DNA of 64,000 bases from Streptomyces chartreusis (GTDB lineage Bacteria; Actinomycetota; Actinomycetes; Streptomycetales; Streptomycetaceae). Below are positions 6,329-15,024 of this stretch, piece after piece; the stretch's first letter is position 1, and each line of letters begins with the position of its first letter. Location: assembly GCF_008704715.1 (NCBI RefSeq), contig NZ_CP023689.1, positions 6,572,001-6,636,000 on the forward strand, written 5' to 3'. The notes under the pieces are model-generated. The model made no database searches, was not told where the DNA came from, and saw only the letters and a list, made by a program, of their open reading frames with translations. Both the position numbers and the translations under genes were made by a program.

Positions 6329-8035
6329 CTACAGCCACGCAGCCTCAGCCGTGCGCTCTTCGTCAGCCATGGCCGTTAGTTCAGCGGCTGCCTCGCTGAA
6401 GAACGGGTCACGCACGCTGAAGTCCACGCGCCCCTCATCCAACTTGAACTGTCGCCCCCGCTTGCCTCGACTCACGTCCAAGCGTGCTCCGGCCCCTTGC
6501 ATGAGCTGTCGCCTGCCCGCCGTGTCAGCCTTCGCCCAGAGGTCCGCATAGTTCTTGCCCGTTCGGGTTTCCTCGATACGGGGCTCAACCTTTTCCCGGG
6601 TCTCAAGCTCAGCGAGTCGGGAGTCAAGGGCGGCTGCATGCCGTTGCCAAGCAGCCTTAGCCGCCGCTGACTTCTGTCGCCCCTGCTGTTCCTGGTGTGC
6701 CTCGAACTCGGCGATAGTGGCGTCAATCTCGGGCTGAGGGTCGTAACCAGGAATGGTGCGCGTCTGTGTGACTTCCAGTGCGCCAAGCATCCGCAGGAAC
6801 TCGCGCTCTGCGTACTCCTCCGCCCATTCCCGCTTGATGATTGCGCGGGTCTCGCATGTGCGGCCTTGGTTGTGTGCGCTGCACTTGTAGGTGTGGGTCT
6901 TGCTGGTGCTCTTGCTGTTGGGCGATGGCTGGTGGAGATACATACGCTCTCCACACCCAGCGCAGTGAATGACCCGAAGCAGCAGCGCAACGGTGTCCAC
7001 TCGATCCGGCTTCTTGTTGTCCACGGATCGTTCATTGAGGATGGCGCCAACGGCGTCGAATTCCTCGCGGGTGAGAATCGGATCAGCGGTAGCCATGACC
7101 GGCCGGCCCTCGCTGTCCCGAACGACTCCCTTTTCGGTGACCTTCCAGCCCAACAGGCGCTCGCTGGTCAGTAGTTCCTTGATGGATCCATGCGTCCACT
7201 TGAATTGTTCGCGTACGACAGTCTCGCCGGGGTTACCGCCGGTCTTTCCGCCGGTCTTCCGCCCCTGCTTCAGACTCCAGTGGTCGCGGGATGAGGGAAT
7301 GCCGTCTGCGTTGAGGTCTCGCGCGATTGCAGCGGTGCCCTTGGGGGCAACGCCGTTGAACGGGTCGCCTTTGAGTTCCTTGATGATCCGCTCAAGCACC
7401 TTCACGGCGTCCGGATCCTGAATCAGGGTGACTCCGCCACCTTCCAGTGGAGCAGGCATATAGCCGTAGGGTGGACGCGAGCCACGCCAGCGAAGAGGCA
7501 TGAGCCGCATTGCTGCCTGCGCGCCGGTGACCCGCTCTCGGATGGCCTGCGCTTCCATCTGTGCGGCGAACGCGAAGAGCGTGACCATGAGGGTGGTCAT
7601 GGGATTCATCGGGTTGCGGAAATCCAGATCCAGCCGCCCGCCCGGACCCTCGGCGAACACGATCAGCTTGCGGTGGTCGCGCGCCCACTTAGCCAACTCG
7701 TGCATGTCATCCATGGACCGGACGGCACGATCGAATCGCCAGAAGACAAGCGCGTCGAAATCGGCGGGACGCCGAAGCCATGCGCCTAGCCCCGGACGCT
7801 CAAAGGGCGTGGTCTTGCTCGCGCTGACTCCTAGGTCAACGGCTTCGCGGTCGGCAAGGTCGATGCCCAGCGAGGCAGCAGCACCCTGGTTGGCTTCACG
7901 CTGGCGCTCGGGGCTGGTGGTCTCGTCGGTCAGTACAGAGAGGCGGAGGGCGGACACGCCCCTGAGCTGAGAGTTCATTGGGGTGTACGAGCGAGTCGGA
8001 TACCTACCCGCTCTGACCTGCGGTGATGCCGCCAT
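6329..8035 (-). CDS. Large serine recombinase (integrase)
   Basis: The gene encodes 568 residues. It catalyses site-specific integration of the element. The N-terminal resolvase domain holds the probable catalytic serine (S33 in LRLSVLTDETTSP) and the conserved FWRFDRAVRS and later IRERVTGAQ segments. A recombinase domain (PYGYMP to the GIPSSRDHW region) and a zinc ribbon follow (CAGCGERMYL with KCSAHNQGRTC), then a coiled-coil stretch and C-terminal tail, as in the phiC31 class. The ATG at 8035 is chosen because GGAG lies 9 nt upstream; the next in-frame ATG (7978) has no ribosome binding site. The gene abuts the chromosome junction, as expected for an integrase beside its attachment site. 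Confidence 0.92.
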   Translation of the reverse strand: MAASPQVRAGRYPTRSYTPMNSQLRGVSALRLSVLTDETTSPERQREANQGAAASLGIDLADREAVDLGVSASKTTPFERPGLGAWLRRPADFDALVFWRFDRAVRSMDDMHELAKWARDHRKLIVFAEGPGGRLDLDFRNPMNPMTTLMVTLFAFAAQMEAQAIRERVTGAQAAMRLMPLRWRGSRPPYGYMPAPLEGGGVTLIQDPDAVKVLERIIKELKGDPFNGVAPKGTAAIARDLNADGIPSSRDHWSLKQGRKTGGKTGGNPGETVVREQFKWTHGSIKELLTSERLLGWKVTEKGVVRDSEGRPVMATADPILTREEFDAVGAILNERSVDNKKPDRVDTVALLLRVIHCAGCGERMYLHQPSPNSKSTSKTHTYKCSAHNQGRTCETRAIIKREWAEEYAEREFLRMLGALEVTQTRTIPGYDPQPEIDATIAEFEAHQEQQGRQKSAAAKAAWQRHAAALDSRLAELETREKVEPRIEETRTGKNYADLWAKADTAGRRQLMQGAGARLDVSRGKRGRQFKLDEGRVDFSVRDPFFSEAAAELTAMADEERTAEAAWL

Positions 8036-8036
8036 T

Positions 8037-8085
8037 GAGGGTGTCTCCTTGAACTGCTAGTCGGAGACCCTCTGGAAACCCCTAC
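8037..8085. other. Probable attachment-site junction (attL or attR) of the element
   Basis: Element sequence with an imperfect inverted repeat (GAGGGTGTCTCC at 8037-8048 against GGAGACCCTC at 8063-8072) meets comEC coding sequence that becomes recognisable from about 8077 (frame reading NPYGHPAPVT). The crossover core should lie in or close to GGAAACCCCTACGG. The exact dinucleotide cannot be fixed without the other junction, which is left of this window. Confidence 0.6.
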
Positions 8086-8211
8086 GGTCACCCGGCTCCC
8101 GTCACGGTCGCGGCGCTGCGGGCGCAGGGTGCCGTGGTGCTGCGGACGGACGAGGACGGGGCGCTCGCGGTCGCGGGTACGGGCGCGGAGCTCATGGTGG
8201 CGGGAGACTGA
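8077..8211 (+). pseudogene. comEC: 3' remnant of comEC, interrupted by the integrated element
   Basis: The open frame ending in TGA at 8209-8211 reads NPYGHPAPVTVAALRAQGAV, then VLRTDEDGALAV. This is the C-terminal end of the metallo-beta-lactamase domain of ComEC/Rec2 DNA-uptake proteins, where NPYGHP and LRTDxDG are well conserved. About 45 codons remain here and there is no start codon in this part. The integrase gene lies immediately to the left on the opposite strand, so the rest of comEC is expected at the far end of the element. The arylamine N-acetyltransferase gene starts only 4 bp after the stop. Confidence 0.75.
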
Positions 8212-8215
8212 GGGC

Positions 8216-9055
8216 ATGGAATCCGTAGAGGTTGATGCCTATCTCCGGCGCCTGGGAGTCGAGCACCCGGCGTGGCCCACCGTGGACGTACTGCGTGAGC
8301 TGCAACTGCGCCACCTGCAGGCCGTGCCCTTCGAGAACCTGTCGGTCCACCTCGGCGAGGAGATCGTGCTGGAGGAGAAGCGGCTGCTGGACAAGGTGGT
8401 GGGCGCGCGGCGGGGCGGGTTCTGTTACGAACTGAACGGGTCGTTCGGGGCGTTGCTCGGCGCGCTGGGCTTCGATGTGACGCTGCTCGCGGCGCGCGTC
8501 TACGGCAAGGAGGAGCGGCTCGGGATCCCGTACGACCACATGGCGCTCAAGGTGGGCACGGTGGACGGGGGCGCGTGGCTGGCGGACGTCGGGTTCGGGG
8601 CGCACAGCCACTATCCGCTGGCGTTCGAGGCGCGGGGTGAGCAGGTGGATCCGGCGGGGGTGTTCCGGGTCGTCGAGGCGGGGCCGGACGCGGCCGGGGT
8701 ACGCGGCGGGCACGACTCGGGGGAGGCGGCGGACCTGGACGTCGTGATGGACGGCAGACCGCAGTACCGGCTGGACCGGCGGCCCCGGGCGCTCGGTGAC
8801 TTCGTGGCCGGGGCGTGGTGGCACAGCACCTCGCCGCTGTCCCACTTCACACAGTCGCTGGTGTGTTCGCGGGTGACGGAGGAAGGGGGACGGATCACGC
8901 TGAGCGGCCGCACGTTCAAGACGACGGCGGCGGACGGGACACGTGAGGAGCGGGAGTTGGGGACGGACGAGGAGGTGCTGAGGACGTACCGGGAGCGGTT
9001 CGGGATCGAGCTGGACCGGGTGCCGACGGTGACCAAGCCCGACCGGCCAGGCTGA
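8216..9055 (+). CDS. nat: Arylamine N-acetyltransferase
   Basis: The gene encodes 279 residues, the usual length of the family. It transfers acetyl from acetyl-CoA to arylamines or hydrazines. The catalytic triad is visible as C70 in RRGGFCYELN, H108 in DHMALKV and D124 in ADVGFG. The N-terminal helical motif PFENLSVHLG is also typical. The ATG at 8216 is chosen over upstream starts because the preceding frame belongs to the comEC remnant, whose stop is 4 bp away. The stop codon lies within the first unit of a degenerate tandem repeat that fills the following gap. Confidence 0.93.
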   Translation: MESVEVDAYLRRLGVEHPAWPTVDVLRELQLRHLQAVPFENLSVHLGEEIVLEEKRLLDKVVGARRGGFCYELNGSFGALLGALGFDVTLLAARVYGKEERLGIPYDHMALKVGTVDGGAWLADVGFGAHSHYPLAFEARGEQVDPAGVFRVVEAGPDAAGVRGGHDSGEAADLDVVMDGRPQYRLDRRPRALGDFVAGAWWHSTSPLSHFTQSLVCSRVTEEGGRITLSGRTFKTTAADGTREERELGTDEEVLRTYRERFGIELDRVPTVTKPDRPG

Positions 9056-9345
9056 CGCGGCAGGCCCCGGAGCCTGGTGCCCAGCCGGCTGACGTGGCCG
9101 ATCCCGGGCTCGACGCCGCGCCTTGTCGACCAGCCTGGCTGAGTGGCTGGACCCCAGGCCCGGGTCCCGACCGGCCTGGCTGACGCGGCTGGACCCCGGG
9201 CCCGGAGCGACCACCTCGGCTGACGCGACAGCGCTCCGAGCCCGGATCCCGACCGGCTGATCGACAGGACCCCGAGCCCTGCGCCCGGCCGGGCGGGCCG
9301 GCGCACGCGACTGGTTCCCGGGCTCGGCGCCGCACCTCGTGCCCC
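9040..9345 (+). repeat. Degenerate tandem repeat after nat
   Basis: About six or seven imperfect units of roughly 38-48 bp, each built around GGCTGACGCGGCTGGACCCC and a following GGGCCCGGGTCCCGAC-like half. The first unit includes the nat stop codon. The units share order but vary in length and sequence. No gene is seen between 9056 and 9483. Confidence 0.55.
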
Positions 9346-9483
9346 GCTGGTGCTACTAGCGCGTAGAACCAGCACATCTGCCGGTTTCCCACGATGTGAT
9401 CCCGTGTTGCCCCGAAAAACTCGGCGGTGGTCGAATGCCCCTTCGGCAACGCGTGAGGTCGAGTTCGTACAGGGGTGTCGAGG

Positions 9484-10365
9484 ATGATCGGTCGCCGGCG
9501 AGGAAGCCGAACGAACCCGGAACAGCGGACGAGCCCTCTGGCGGCGCTGGAGACCCCTCCGAGCGCGGGAGTGCTGAGCTGCCGGGTACTCGATCCGGTC
9601 AACGAGCCCGTCCGGCACGCGGAGTTCGTGGTGAGCGACACCACGGGGCGGACGGTGATGAGCGGGGGGCTGGATCCCTTCGGGTCGTTCGTGATCACGG
9701 TGCCGGCGGGTGAGTACCGGCTCGCGGTGTCGGCCGAGGGGTACACGCCGTACCGGACGACCACGACGGTCGTGGAGAACACGCTCGCCTCGCTCGGTGA
9801 CGTGACCCTCCATGTCGCCCAGCCGCCGGAGCTGCCGGCGCCGGGCGACTGGGAGGTCGAGCCGGCGCACACGTCGATCGGGTTCACCGCGCGGCACATC
9901 GGGCTGGCCCGGATCCACGGCCGGTTCAACTCGTTCGCGGGGGCGGTGCGGATCACCGACCCCGTCGAGCGGTCGGCGATGCACGTGGTGATCGACGCGG
10001 CGTCCATCGACACGGGCGTGCGGATGCGGGACGACCATCTCCGGTCGGCGGACTTCCTGGACGTGGCGGCCTTTCCGACGCTGGAGTTCTACAGCGAGCG
10101 GTTCGTGCACAAGGGCGGCACCCGCTGGGCCGTGACAGGCGCGCTGACGTTGCACGGGGTGACGCGGACGGTCGTGCTCGACACGGAGTACCTCGGGCTC
10201 GGCAACGGCACGGAGGGCGAGGTGCGGGCGGCGTGCCGGGCGACGACCGAACTGCATCGCGACGACTTCACCGTGAGCTGGCAGACGATGCTGGCGCGGG
10301 GGATCGCGGTGGTGGGGTCGAGCATCCGCGTCGAGCTGGACGTGCAGCTGGTGCGCAAGGGCTGA
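9484..10365 (+). CDS. YceI-domain protein with N-terminal carboxypeptidase-regulatory-like domain
   Basis: The gene encodes 293 residues. Residues about 30-115 look like a carboxypeptidase regulatory-like beta-sandwich (GSFVITVPAGEYRLAVSAEGY is the hallmark). Residues about 120-293 form a YceI lipocalin-like domain, starting at WEVEPAHTSIGFTARHIG and containing FPTLEFYSERF and GALTLHGVTRTV. YceI domains bind isoprenoid-type lipids in other bacteria. There is no signal peptide, so it is probably cytoplasmic. The ATG at 9484 is 8 nt after AGGGG; an in-frame GTG at 9475 is too close to that site. Confidence 0.85.
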   Translation: MIGRRRGSRTNPEQRTSPLAALETPPSAGVLSCRVLDPVNEPVRHAEFVVSDTTGRTVMSGGLDPFGSFVITVPAGEYRLAVSAEGYTPYRTTTTVVENTLASLGDVTLHVAQPPELPAPGDWEVEPAHTSIGFTARHIGLARIHGRFNSFAGAVRITDPVERSAMHVVIDAASIDTGVRMRDDHLRSADFLDVAAFPTLEFYSERFVHKGGTRWAVTGALTLHGVTRTVVLDTEYLGLGNGTEGEVRAACRATTELHRDDFTVSWQTMLARGIAVVGSSIRVELDVQLVRKG

Positions 10366-10406
10366 CCGGGGGATTCCCCTCGGGCCGGGTGCCCGAGAAT
10401 GGCTCC

Positions 10407-10652
10407 GTGAGCGATGTGAGACATGTGCTGGTGCTGCCCGACCGTGACGCGGCCCAGGAGGCGGCGGAGGCGCTCGGGGAGCGGTTCGGGATCGACGAGG
10501 AGCCGCGCCTGGTGCGGGACGCCCTGGCCGGTGAGGACGATGCCGAGGACGCGCAGTGGCTCGTCGTGCTGAGGGACGAGGGTGGCCGGCTCGATCCGGG
10601 GGCGCTGGACGAGTTCGCGGGGGAGTGGGACGGCTGGCGGGAGGAGCCGTGA
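10407..10652 (+). CDS. Small acidic hypothetical protein
   Basis: The gene encodes 81 residues from a GTG start. It is acidic (many Asp and Glu, including DALAGEDDAEDAQ) with a beta-strand-like start (RHVLVLPDRDAA) and a strand WLVVLRDEGG in the middle. This is the pattern of a small alpha/beta protein. No family is recognised. It lies on the same strand between the YceI gene and holA and has normal Streptomyces third-position GC, which supports coding. Confidence 0.6.
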   Translation: MSDVRHVLVLPDRDAAQEAAEALGERFGIDEEPRLVRDALAGEDDAEDAQWLVVLRDEGGRLDPGALDEFAGEWDGWREEP

Positions 10653-10720
10653 CCGTGCCGTAGCCGCCGGGTGTCCGGCGCCGGCGGGGGTTGTCAGTGG
10701 CCCGTGCCATCCTTGTCGCG

Positions 10721-11710
10721 ATGGCCAAGAAGAGTGCGAACGACGACCCCCTCGCCCCCGTGACCCTCGCCGTGGGCCAGGAGGAGCTGCTGCTCGACCG
10801 TGCCGTGCGGGAGGTGGTGGTCGCCGCCCGGGCCGCCGACGCGGACACCGATGTGCGGGATCTGACCCACGACCAGTTGCAGCCGGGCACGCTGGCCGAG
10901 CTGACCAGCCCCTCCCTGTTCGCGGAGCGCAAGGTCGTGGTGGTGCGCGGCGCGCAGGACCTGTCGGCCGACTCGGTCAAGGACGTGACGGCGTATCTCG
11001 CCTCGCCCGCCGAGGAGATCACACTGGTGCTCGTGCACGCCGGCGGGGTCAAGGGCAAGAAGCTGCTCGACGCCGCCCGCAAGGTGGGGGCGCGTGAGGT
11101 GGCGTGCCCGAAGATGACCAAGCCTGCGGACCGGCTGGCGTTCGTCAGGAGCGAGTTCCGGGCGACCGGGCGCTCGGCGACGCCCGAGGCGTGCCAGGCG
11201 CTGGTCGACGCCATCGGGAGCGATCTCAGGGAGCTGGCGTCCGCGGTGAGCCAGCTGGTCGCCGATGTCGAGGGCACCATCGACGAGGCCGTCGTCGGGC
11301 GGTACTACACCGGCCGTGCGGAGGCGTCGAGCTTCACCGTCGCCGACCGGGCCGTCGAGGGACGGGCGGCCGAGGCGCTGGAGGCGCTGCGGTGGTCGCT
11401 GTCCACCGGTGTGGCCCCCGTCATGATCACCAGTGCGCTCGCCCAGGGCGTGCGGGCCATCGGCAAGCTGTCCTCCGCGCGCGGCGGCCGCCCCGCCGAT
11501 CTCGCGCGCGAGCTGGGCATGCCGCCCTGGAAGATCGACCGGGTCCGTCAGCAGATGCGGGGATGGACACCCGACGGGGTCGCGGTCGCGCTGCGGGCGG
11601 TCGCCGAGGCCGACGCCGGTGTGAAGGGCGGCGGGGACGACCCCGAGTACGCCCTGGAGAAAGCGGTCGTGACCATCGCGAGGGCGGCTCGGTCCAGAGG
11701 GCGCGGCTAG
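10721..11710 (+). CDS. holA: DNA polymerase III subunit delta
   Basis: The gene encodes 329 residues, typical of the family. Delta is the clamp-loader wrench that opens the beta sliding clamp. Recognisable segments are VGQEELLLDRAV near the N-terminus, the SPSLFAERKVVVVRGAQDL segment, the central GSDLRELASAVSQLV helix region and the C-terminal PPWKIDRVRQQMRGWT helix. ATG 10721 gives the conserved length; an in-frame upstream start 10 codons earlier is less likely. In Streptomyces it normally lies just downstream of comEC and near rpsT, which agrees with the comEC remnant here. Confidence 0.92.
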   Translation: MAKKSANDDPLAPVTLAVGQEELLLDRAVREVVVAARAADADTDVRDLTHDQLQPGTLAELTSPSLFAERKVVVVRGAQDLSADSVKDVTAYLASPAEEITLVLVHAGGVKGKKLLDAARKVGAREVACPKMTKPADRLAFVRSEFRATGRSATPEACQALVDAIGSDLRELASAVSQLVADVEGTIDEAVVGRYYTGRAEASSFTVADRAVEGRAAEALEALRWSLSTGVAPVMITSALAQGVRAIGKLSSARGGRPADLARELGMPPWKIDRVRQQMRGWTPDGVAVALRAVAEADAGVKGGGDDPEYALEKAVVTIARAARSRGRG

Positions 11711-11775
11711 GCCCGGGAGAGGAGAATCGGGCGTATCAGCCGTATATCGCCGGACTGGGAAAGGTGGCGAGCACC

Positions 11776-12174
11776 ATGGCTGAACACCCGCACGCGGCTC
11801 TCGTCCGCAAGGGCTACGAGGCCTTCCAGCGCGGAGACATGGACACCCTGCGCGGCCTGATGACCGGGGACTGCACGCACCACGTACCCGGCTCCCACCC
11901 GCTGTCGGGGGACTACAAGGGCGTCGACTCGATCTTCGAGGGGTACTACGGCCGGCTCTTCTCGGAGACCGGCGGGACGTTCAAGGTCGAGCTGCGCAAC
12001 ATCTTCGTCGACGGCCGCGGGCATGCCATGTCCGTGCACCACTTCTCCGCCGACCGGGGCGGCAAGCACATCGACGAGATGGGCGGCATCGTCTTCCGGA
12101 TCGTCGGCGAGAAGATCACCGACCTCGACGAGTGCGTCGCGGACATCGAAAAGGGCAACGACTTCTGGTCCTGA
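11776..12174 (+). CDS. SnoaL/NTF2-like protein
   Basis: The gene encodes 132 residues. It has the length and order of a SnoaL-like ketosteroid-isomerase fold: a helical start (LVRKGYEAFQRGDMDTLRGLM), THHVPGSHPLSGDYKG in the pocket region, and terminal strands (AMSVHHFSADR, GGIVFRIVGEKITDLDEC). Such proteins are small cytoplasmic folds that may bind or isomerise a small hydrophobic ligand; the substrate cannot be inferred. The gene is followed at once by a strong terminator and is probably monocistronic. Confidence 0.8.
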   Translation: MAEHPHAALVRKGYEAFQRGDMDTLRGLMTGDCTHHVPGSHPLSGDYKGVDSIFEGYYGRLFSETGGTFKVELRNIFVDGRGHAMSVHHFSADRGGKHIDEMGGIVFRIVGEKITDLDECVADIEKGNDFWS

Positions 12175-12185
12175 CGCAGGCATGT

Positions 12186-12235
12186 CGAAGGCCCCGGCGC
12201 CCACCCTGGGGAAGGGCGAGGCACCGGGGCCTTCG
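12186..12235 (+). terminator. Strong intrinsic terminator after the SnoaL-like gene
   Basis: CGAAGGCCCCGG (12186-12197) pairs perfectly with CCGGGGCCTTCG (12224-12235), a 12-bp stem with a 26-nt loop that can itself fold. It begins 12 bp after the stop codon. Confidence 0.75.
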
Positions 12236-12385
12236 AATGAAGCTGCAGGATCCGCACCCGCGTGGCGAACGCAGGCCGCGTGCGAATCCGGGGTGCCGGT
12301 CGGGAGCGGATGAGAGAGGGCCCGCTCTGGGTCCTACCGGCGACTGGATCCGGGAAGCCGGATCCGATCAGACCAGATAAAGGGT

Positions 12386-12652
12386 TCAGCCCTTGAGGGA
12401 AGCGACCTTCGAAGCAAGCGCCGACTTCTTGTTGGCGGCCTGGTTCTTGTGGATGACGCCCTTGGAGACGGCCTTGTCGAGCTGACGCGCGGCAGCGCGC
12501 TGGTACTCGACGGCCTTCTCCTGGTCACCCGCGGCAGCGGCCTCACGGGCCTTGCGGATCGCGGTCTTCAGGGAGGACTTGACGGCCTTGTTGCGCAGCC
12601 GAGCCTTCTCGTTGGTCTTGATCCGCTTGATCTGGGACTTGATGTTCGCCAC
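12386..12652 (-). CDS. rpsT: 30S ribosomal protein S20
   Basis: The gene encodes 88 residues starting with GTG (MANIKSQIKRIKTNEKARLR, the family N-terminus), rich in Lys and Ala and all-helical. S20 binds 16S rRNA early in small-subunit assembly. It ends in KKSALASKVASLKG. It is divergent from lepA, a conserved Streptomyces arrangement, with both promoters in the 234-bp gap 12653-12886. Confidence 0.96.
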   Translation of the reverse strand: MANIKSQIKRIKTNEKARLRNKAVKSSLKTAIRKAREAAAAGDQEKAVEYQRAAARQLDKAVSKGVIHKNQAANKKSALASKVASLKG

Positions 12653-12886
12653 TGATTGAGCCTTTTCAGGTTCAGGCACGGGGCCGCGCGGAAGCCGCAC
12701 GAAATCCGTACCGGGTGATTTCTTCGGGGTGTGCCTCGCGCTGAGAGGGCATGAGACACAGCCACCCAGAGTACCAGCGGCCCGGCCGACGGCCCAAAAC
12801 GGTCCCCGGTCGCCGCCCATGGGACCATGGAACCTACGTATCGATCCGACCCGAGGCACAAGGCGCCTCAAGAGACAGGACCCTGC

Positions 12887-14755
12887 GTGCCCGCGACCCC
12901 TAACAATGTGCCCGAGCCGAGCCGTACCGACCCGGCTCTGATCCGCAATTTCTGCATCATCGCGCACATCGACCACGGCAAGTCCACGCTCGCCGACCGG
13001 ATGCTCCAGCTGACCGGCGTGGTCGAGCAGCGGCAGATGCGTGCTCAGTACCTCGACCGGATGGACATCGAGCGCGAGCGCGGCATCACGATCAAGTCCC
13101 AGGCGGTGCGGCTGCCGTGGGCTCCCACCCACGAACCCGGCAACACGCACATCCTCAACATGATCGACACCCCGGGGCACGTCGACTTCACCTACGAGGT
13201 CTCGCGGTCGCTGGCCGCCTGCGAGGGGACCGTCCTCCTCGTCGACGCCGCCCAGGGCATCGAGGCCCAGACCCTCGCCAACCTCTACCTGGCGATGGAG
13301 AACGACCTCACGATCATCCCCGTACTGAACAAGATCGACCTGCCGGCCGCGCAGCCCGAGAAGTTCGCCGAGGAGCTCGCGAACCTCGTCGGCTGCGACC
13401 CGGACGACGTGCTGCGGGTGTCTGCCAAGACCGGTCTCGGCGTCGACGCCTTGCTCGACAAGGTGGTCAAGGAGATCCCGGCGCCGGTCGGCGTCAAGGA
13501 CGCGCCCGCCCGCGCGATGATCTTCGACTCGGTCTACGACTCCTACCGCGGTGTCGTGACGTACGTCCGTGTCATCGACGGCCAGCTCAACAAGCGCGAA
13601 CGCATCAAGATGATGTCGACGGGCGCCACGCACGAGCTGCTGGAGATCGGGACGAACTCGCCCGAGATGCTGTCGGCCGACGGCCTCGGCGTCGGTGAGG
13701 TGGGTTACCTCATCACCGGTGTGAAGGACGTCCGCCAGTCCAAGGTCGGTGACACCGTCACCAGCCAGCACAAGGGGGCCACGGAGGCGCTCGGGGGCTA
13801 CAAGGACCCCAAGCCCATGGTCTTCTCCGGCCTGTATCCGCTGGACGGCTCGGACTACCCGGAGCTGCGCGAGGCGCTCGACAAGCTCCAGCTCAACGAC
13901 GCCGCGCTCGTCTACGAGCCGGAGACCTCCGCGGCCCTCGGCTTCGGCTTCCGCGTCGGCTTCCTGGGCCTGCTCCACCTCGACGTGATCCGTGAGCGGC
14001 TGGAGCGCGAGTTCGGCCTCGACCTGATCGCCACCGCGCCCAACGTGGTCTACCGCGTGGTCATGGAGGACGGCACCGAGCACACCGTCACCAACCCGAG
14101 CGAGTTCCCCGAGGGCAAGATCAACGAGGTGTACGAGCCGGTCGTGCGCGCCACGATCCTCGCGCCCACCGAGTTCATCGGCTCGATCATGGAGCTGTGC
14201 CAGACCCGGCGCGGCACCCTGCTCGGCATGGACTACCTCTCCGAGGACCGTGTCGAGATCCGCTACACCCTGCCGCTCGCGGAGATCGTCTTCGACTTCT
14301 TCGACCAGCTGAAGTCCAAGACCCGCGGCTACGCGTCGCTGGACTACGAGCCCACCGGCGAGCAGACGTCCAGCCTGGTCAAGGTCGACATCCTGCTGCA
14401 CGGCGACAAGGTCGACGCCTTCTCGGCGATCACCCACAAGGACGCCGCGTACGCGTACGGGGTGCGCCTGGTCGCCAAGCTGCGCGAGCTCATCCCGCGG
14501 CAGGCCTTCGAGGTGCCGATCCAGGCCGCCATCGGCTCCCGGGTGATCGCCCGCGAGACCATCCGCGCCATCCGCAAGGACGTCCTCGCCAAGTGCTACG
14601 GCGGCGACATCTCCCGTAAGCGCAAGCTGCTGGAGAAGCAGAAGGAAGGCAAGAAGCGGATGAAGATGGTGGGTTCCGTGGAGGTTCCACAGGAGGCCTT
14701 CATCGCCGTGTTGAGCAGTGATGACAGCGCGGGGTCGGGCAAGGGCAAGAAGTAA
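12887..14755 (+). CDS. lepA: Translation elongation factor 4 (LepA)
   Basis: The gene encodes 622 residues. It is a ribosome-associated GTPase that remodels stalled or misplaced translocation states. The G motifs are clear: G1 AHIDHGKST, G2 RGITI, G3 DTPGH, G4 NKID and G5 SAKTG. The LepA-specific C-terminal domain ends in CYGGDISRKRKLLEKQKEGK. GTG 12887 is chosen because AGGA lies 6 nt upstream; a longer frame from 12827 lacks a site. An intrinsic terminator follows at 14796-14830. Confidence 0.96.
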   Translation: MPATPNNVPEPSRTDPALIRNFCIIAHIDHGKSTLADRMLQLTGVVEQRQMRAQYLDRMDIERERGITIKSQAVRLPWAPTHEPGNTHILNMIDTPGHVDFTYEVSRSLAACEGTVLLVDAAQGIEAQTLANLYLAMENDLTIIPVLNKIDLPAAQPEKFAEELANLVGCDPDDVLRVSAKTGLGVDALLDKVVKEIPAPVGVKDAPARAMIFDSVYDSYRGVVTYVRVIDGQLNKRERIKMMSTGATHELLEIGTNSPEMLSADGLGVGEVGYLITGVKDVRQSKVGDTVTSQHKGATEALGGYKDPKPMVFSGLYPLDGSDYPELREALDKLQLNDAALVYEPETSAALGFGFRVGFLGLLHLDVIRERLEREFGLDLIATAPNVVYRVVMEDGTEHTVTNPSEFPEGKINEVYEPVVRATILAPTEFIGSIMELCQTRRGTLLGMDYLSEDRVEIRYTLPLAEIVFDFFDQLKSKTRGYASLDYEPTGEQTSSLVKVDILLHGDKVDAFSAITHKDAAYAYGVRLVAKLRELIPRQAFEVPIQAAIGSRVIARETIRAIRKDVLAKCYGGDISRKRKLLEKQKEGKKRMKMVGSVEVPQEAFIAVLSSDDSAGSGKGKK

Positions 14756-14795
14756 CCGCGGGTAACACCTGCTGACCCGGCAAATCGCCGCAACA

Positions 14796-14830
14796 GGGGT
14801 CCGTCGTACGCAAGTGCGACGGGCCCCTTT
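14796..14830 (+). terminator. Intrinsic terminator of lepA
   Basis: GGGGTCCGTCG (14796-14806) pairs with CGACGGGCCCC (14817-14827) with one wobble-type mismatch, followed by TTT. The loop is 10 nt. Confidence 0.8.
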
Positions 14831-14920
14831 GTGTACGCCAGGTGACCTTCTGGAGGAAGTGACAGGGCGCGGACCCTTACGCAGTGGCCTGCCGACCTTT
14901 AACCTGATCCCTGCTCGATA

Positions 14921-14976
14921 GTTACTCGCGAGTTAAACAACGCCTCGCGCGTAGGAAAACGCCTCGCGTGTAGGAA
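14921..14976 (+). promoter_or_regulatory. Palindrome and 19-bp tandem repeat before the acyl-CoA ligase gene
   Basis: TTACTCGCGAGTTAA at 14922-14936 contains the perfect palindrome ACTCGCGAGT and looks like a TetR-type operator. It is followed by two adjacent 19-bp direct repeats (14939-14957 and 14958-14976) that start AACGCCTCGCG and differ at one base. Together they lie 50-100 bp before the TTG start, the expected regulatory zone. Confidence 0.45.
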
Positions 14977-15024
14977 CCAGCCGCACTGAGCCAGCCGCAT
15001 CGTCGCGGGCCCCCGGAGGATGTC

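Noticed and set aside
8611..11280. 889-codon open frame on the minus strand
   Set aside because: It is the antisense shadow of nat, the YceI gene and holA; its amino-acid content (Arg, Pro, Ser) and lack of motifs are typical of high-GC shadows.
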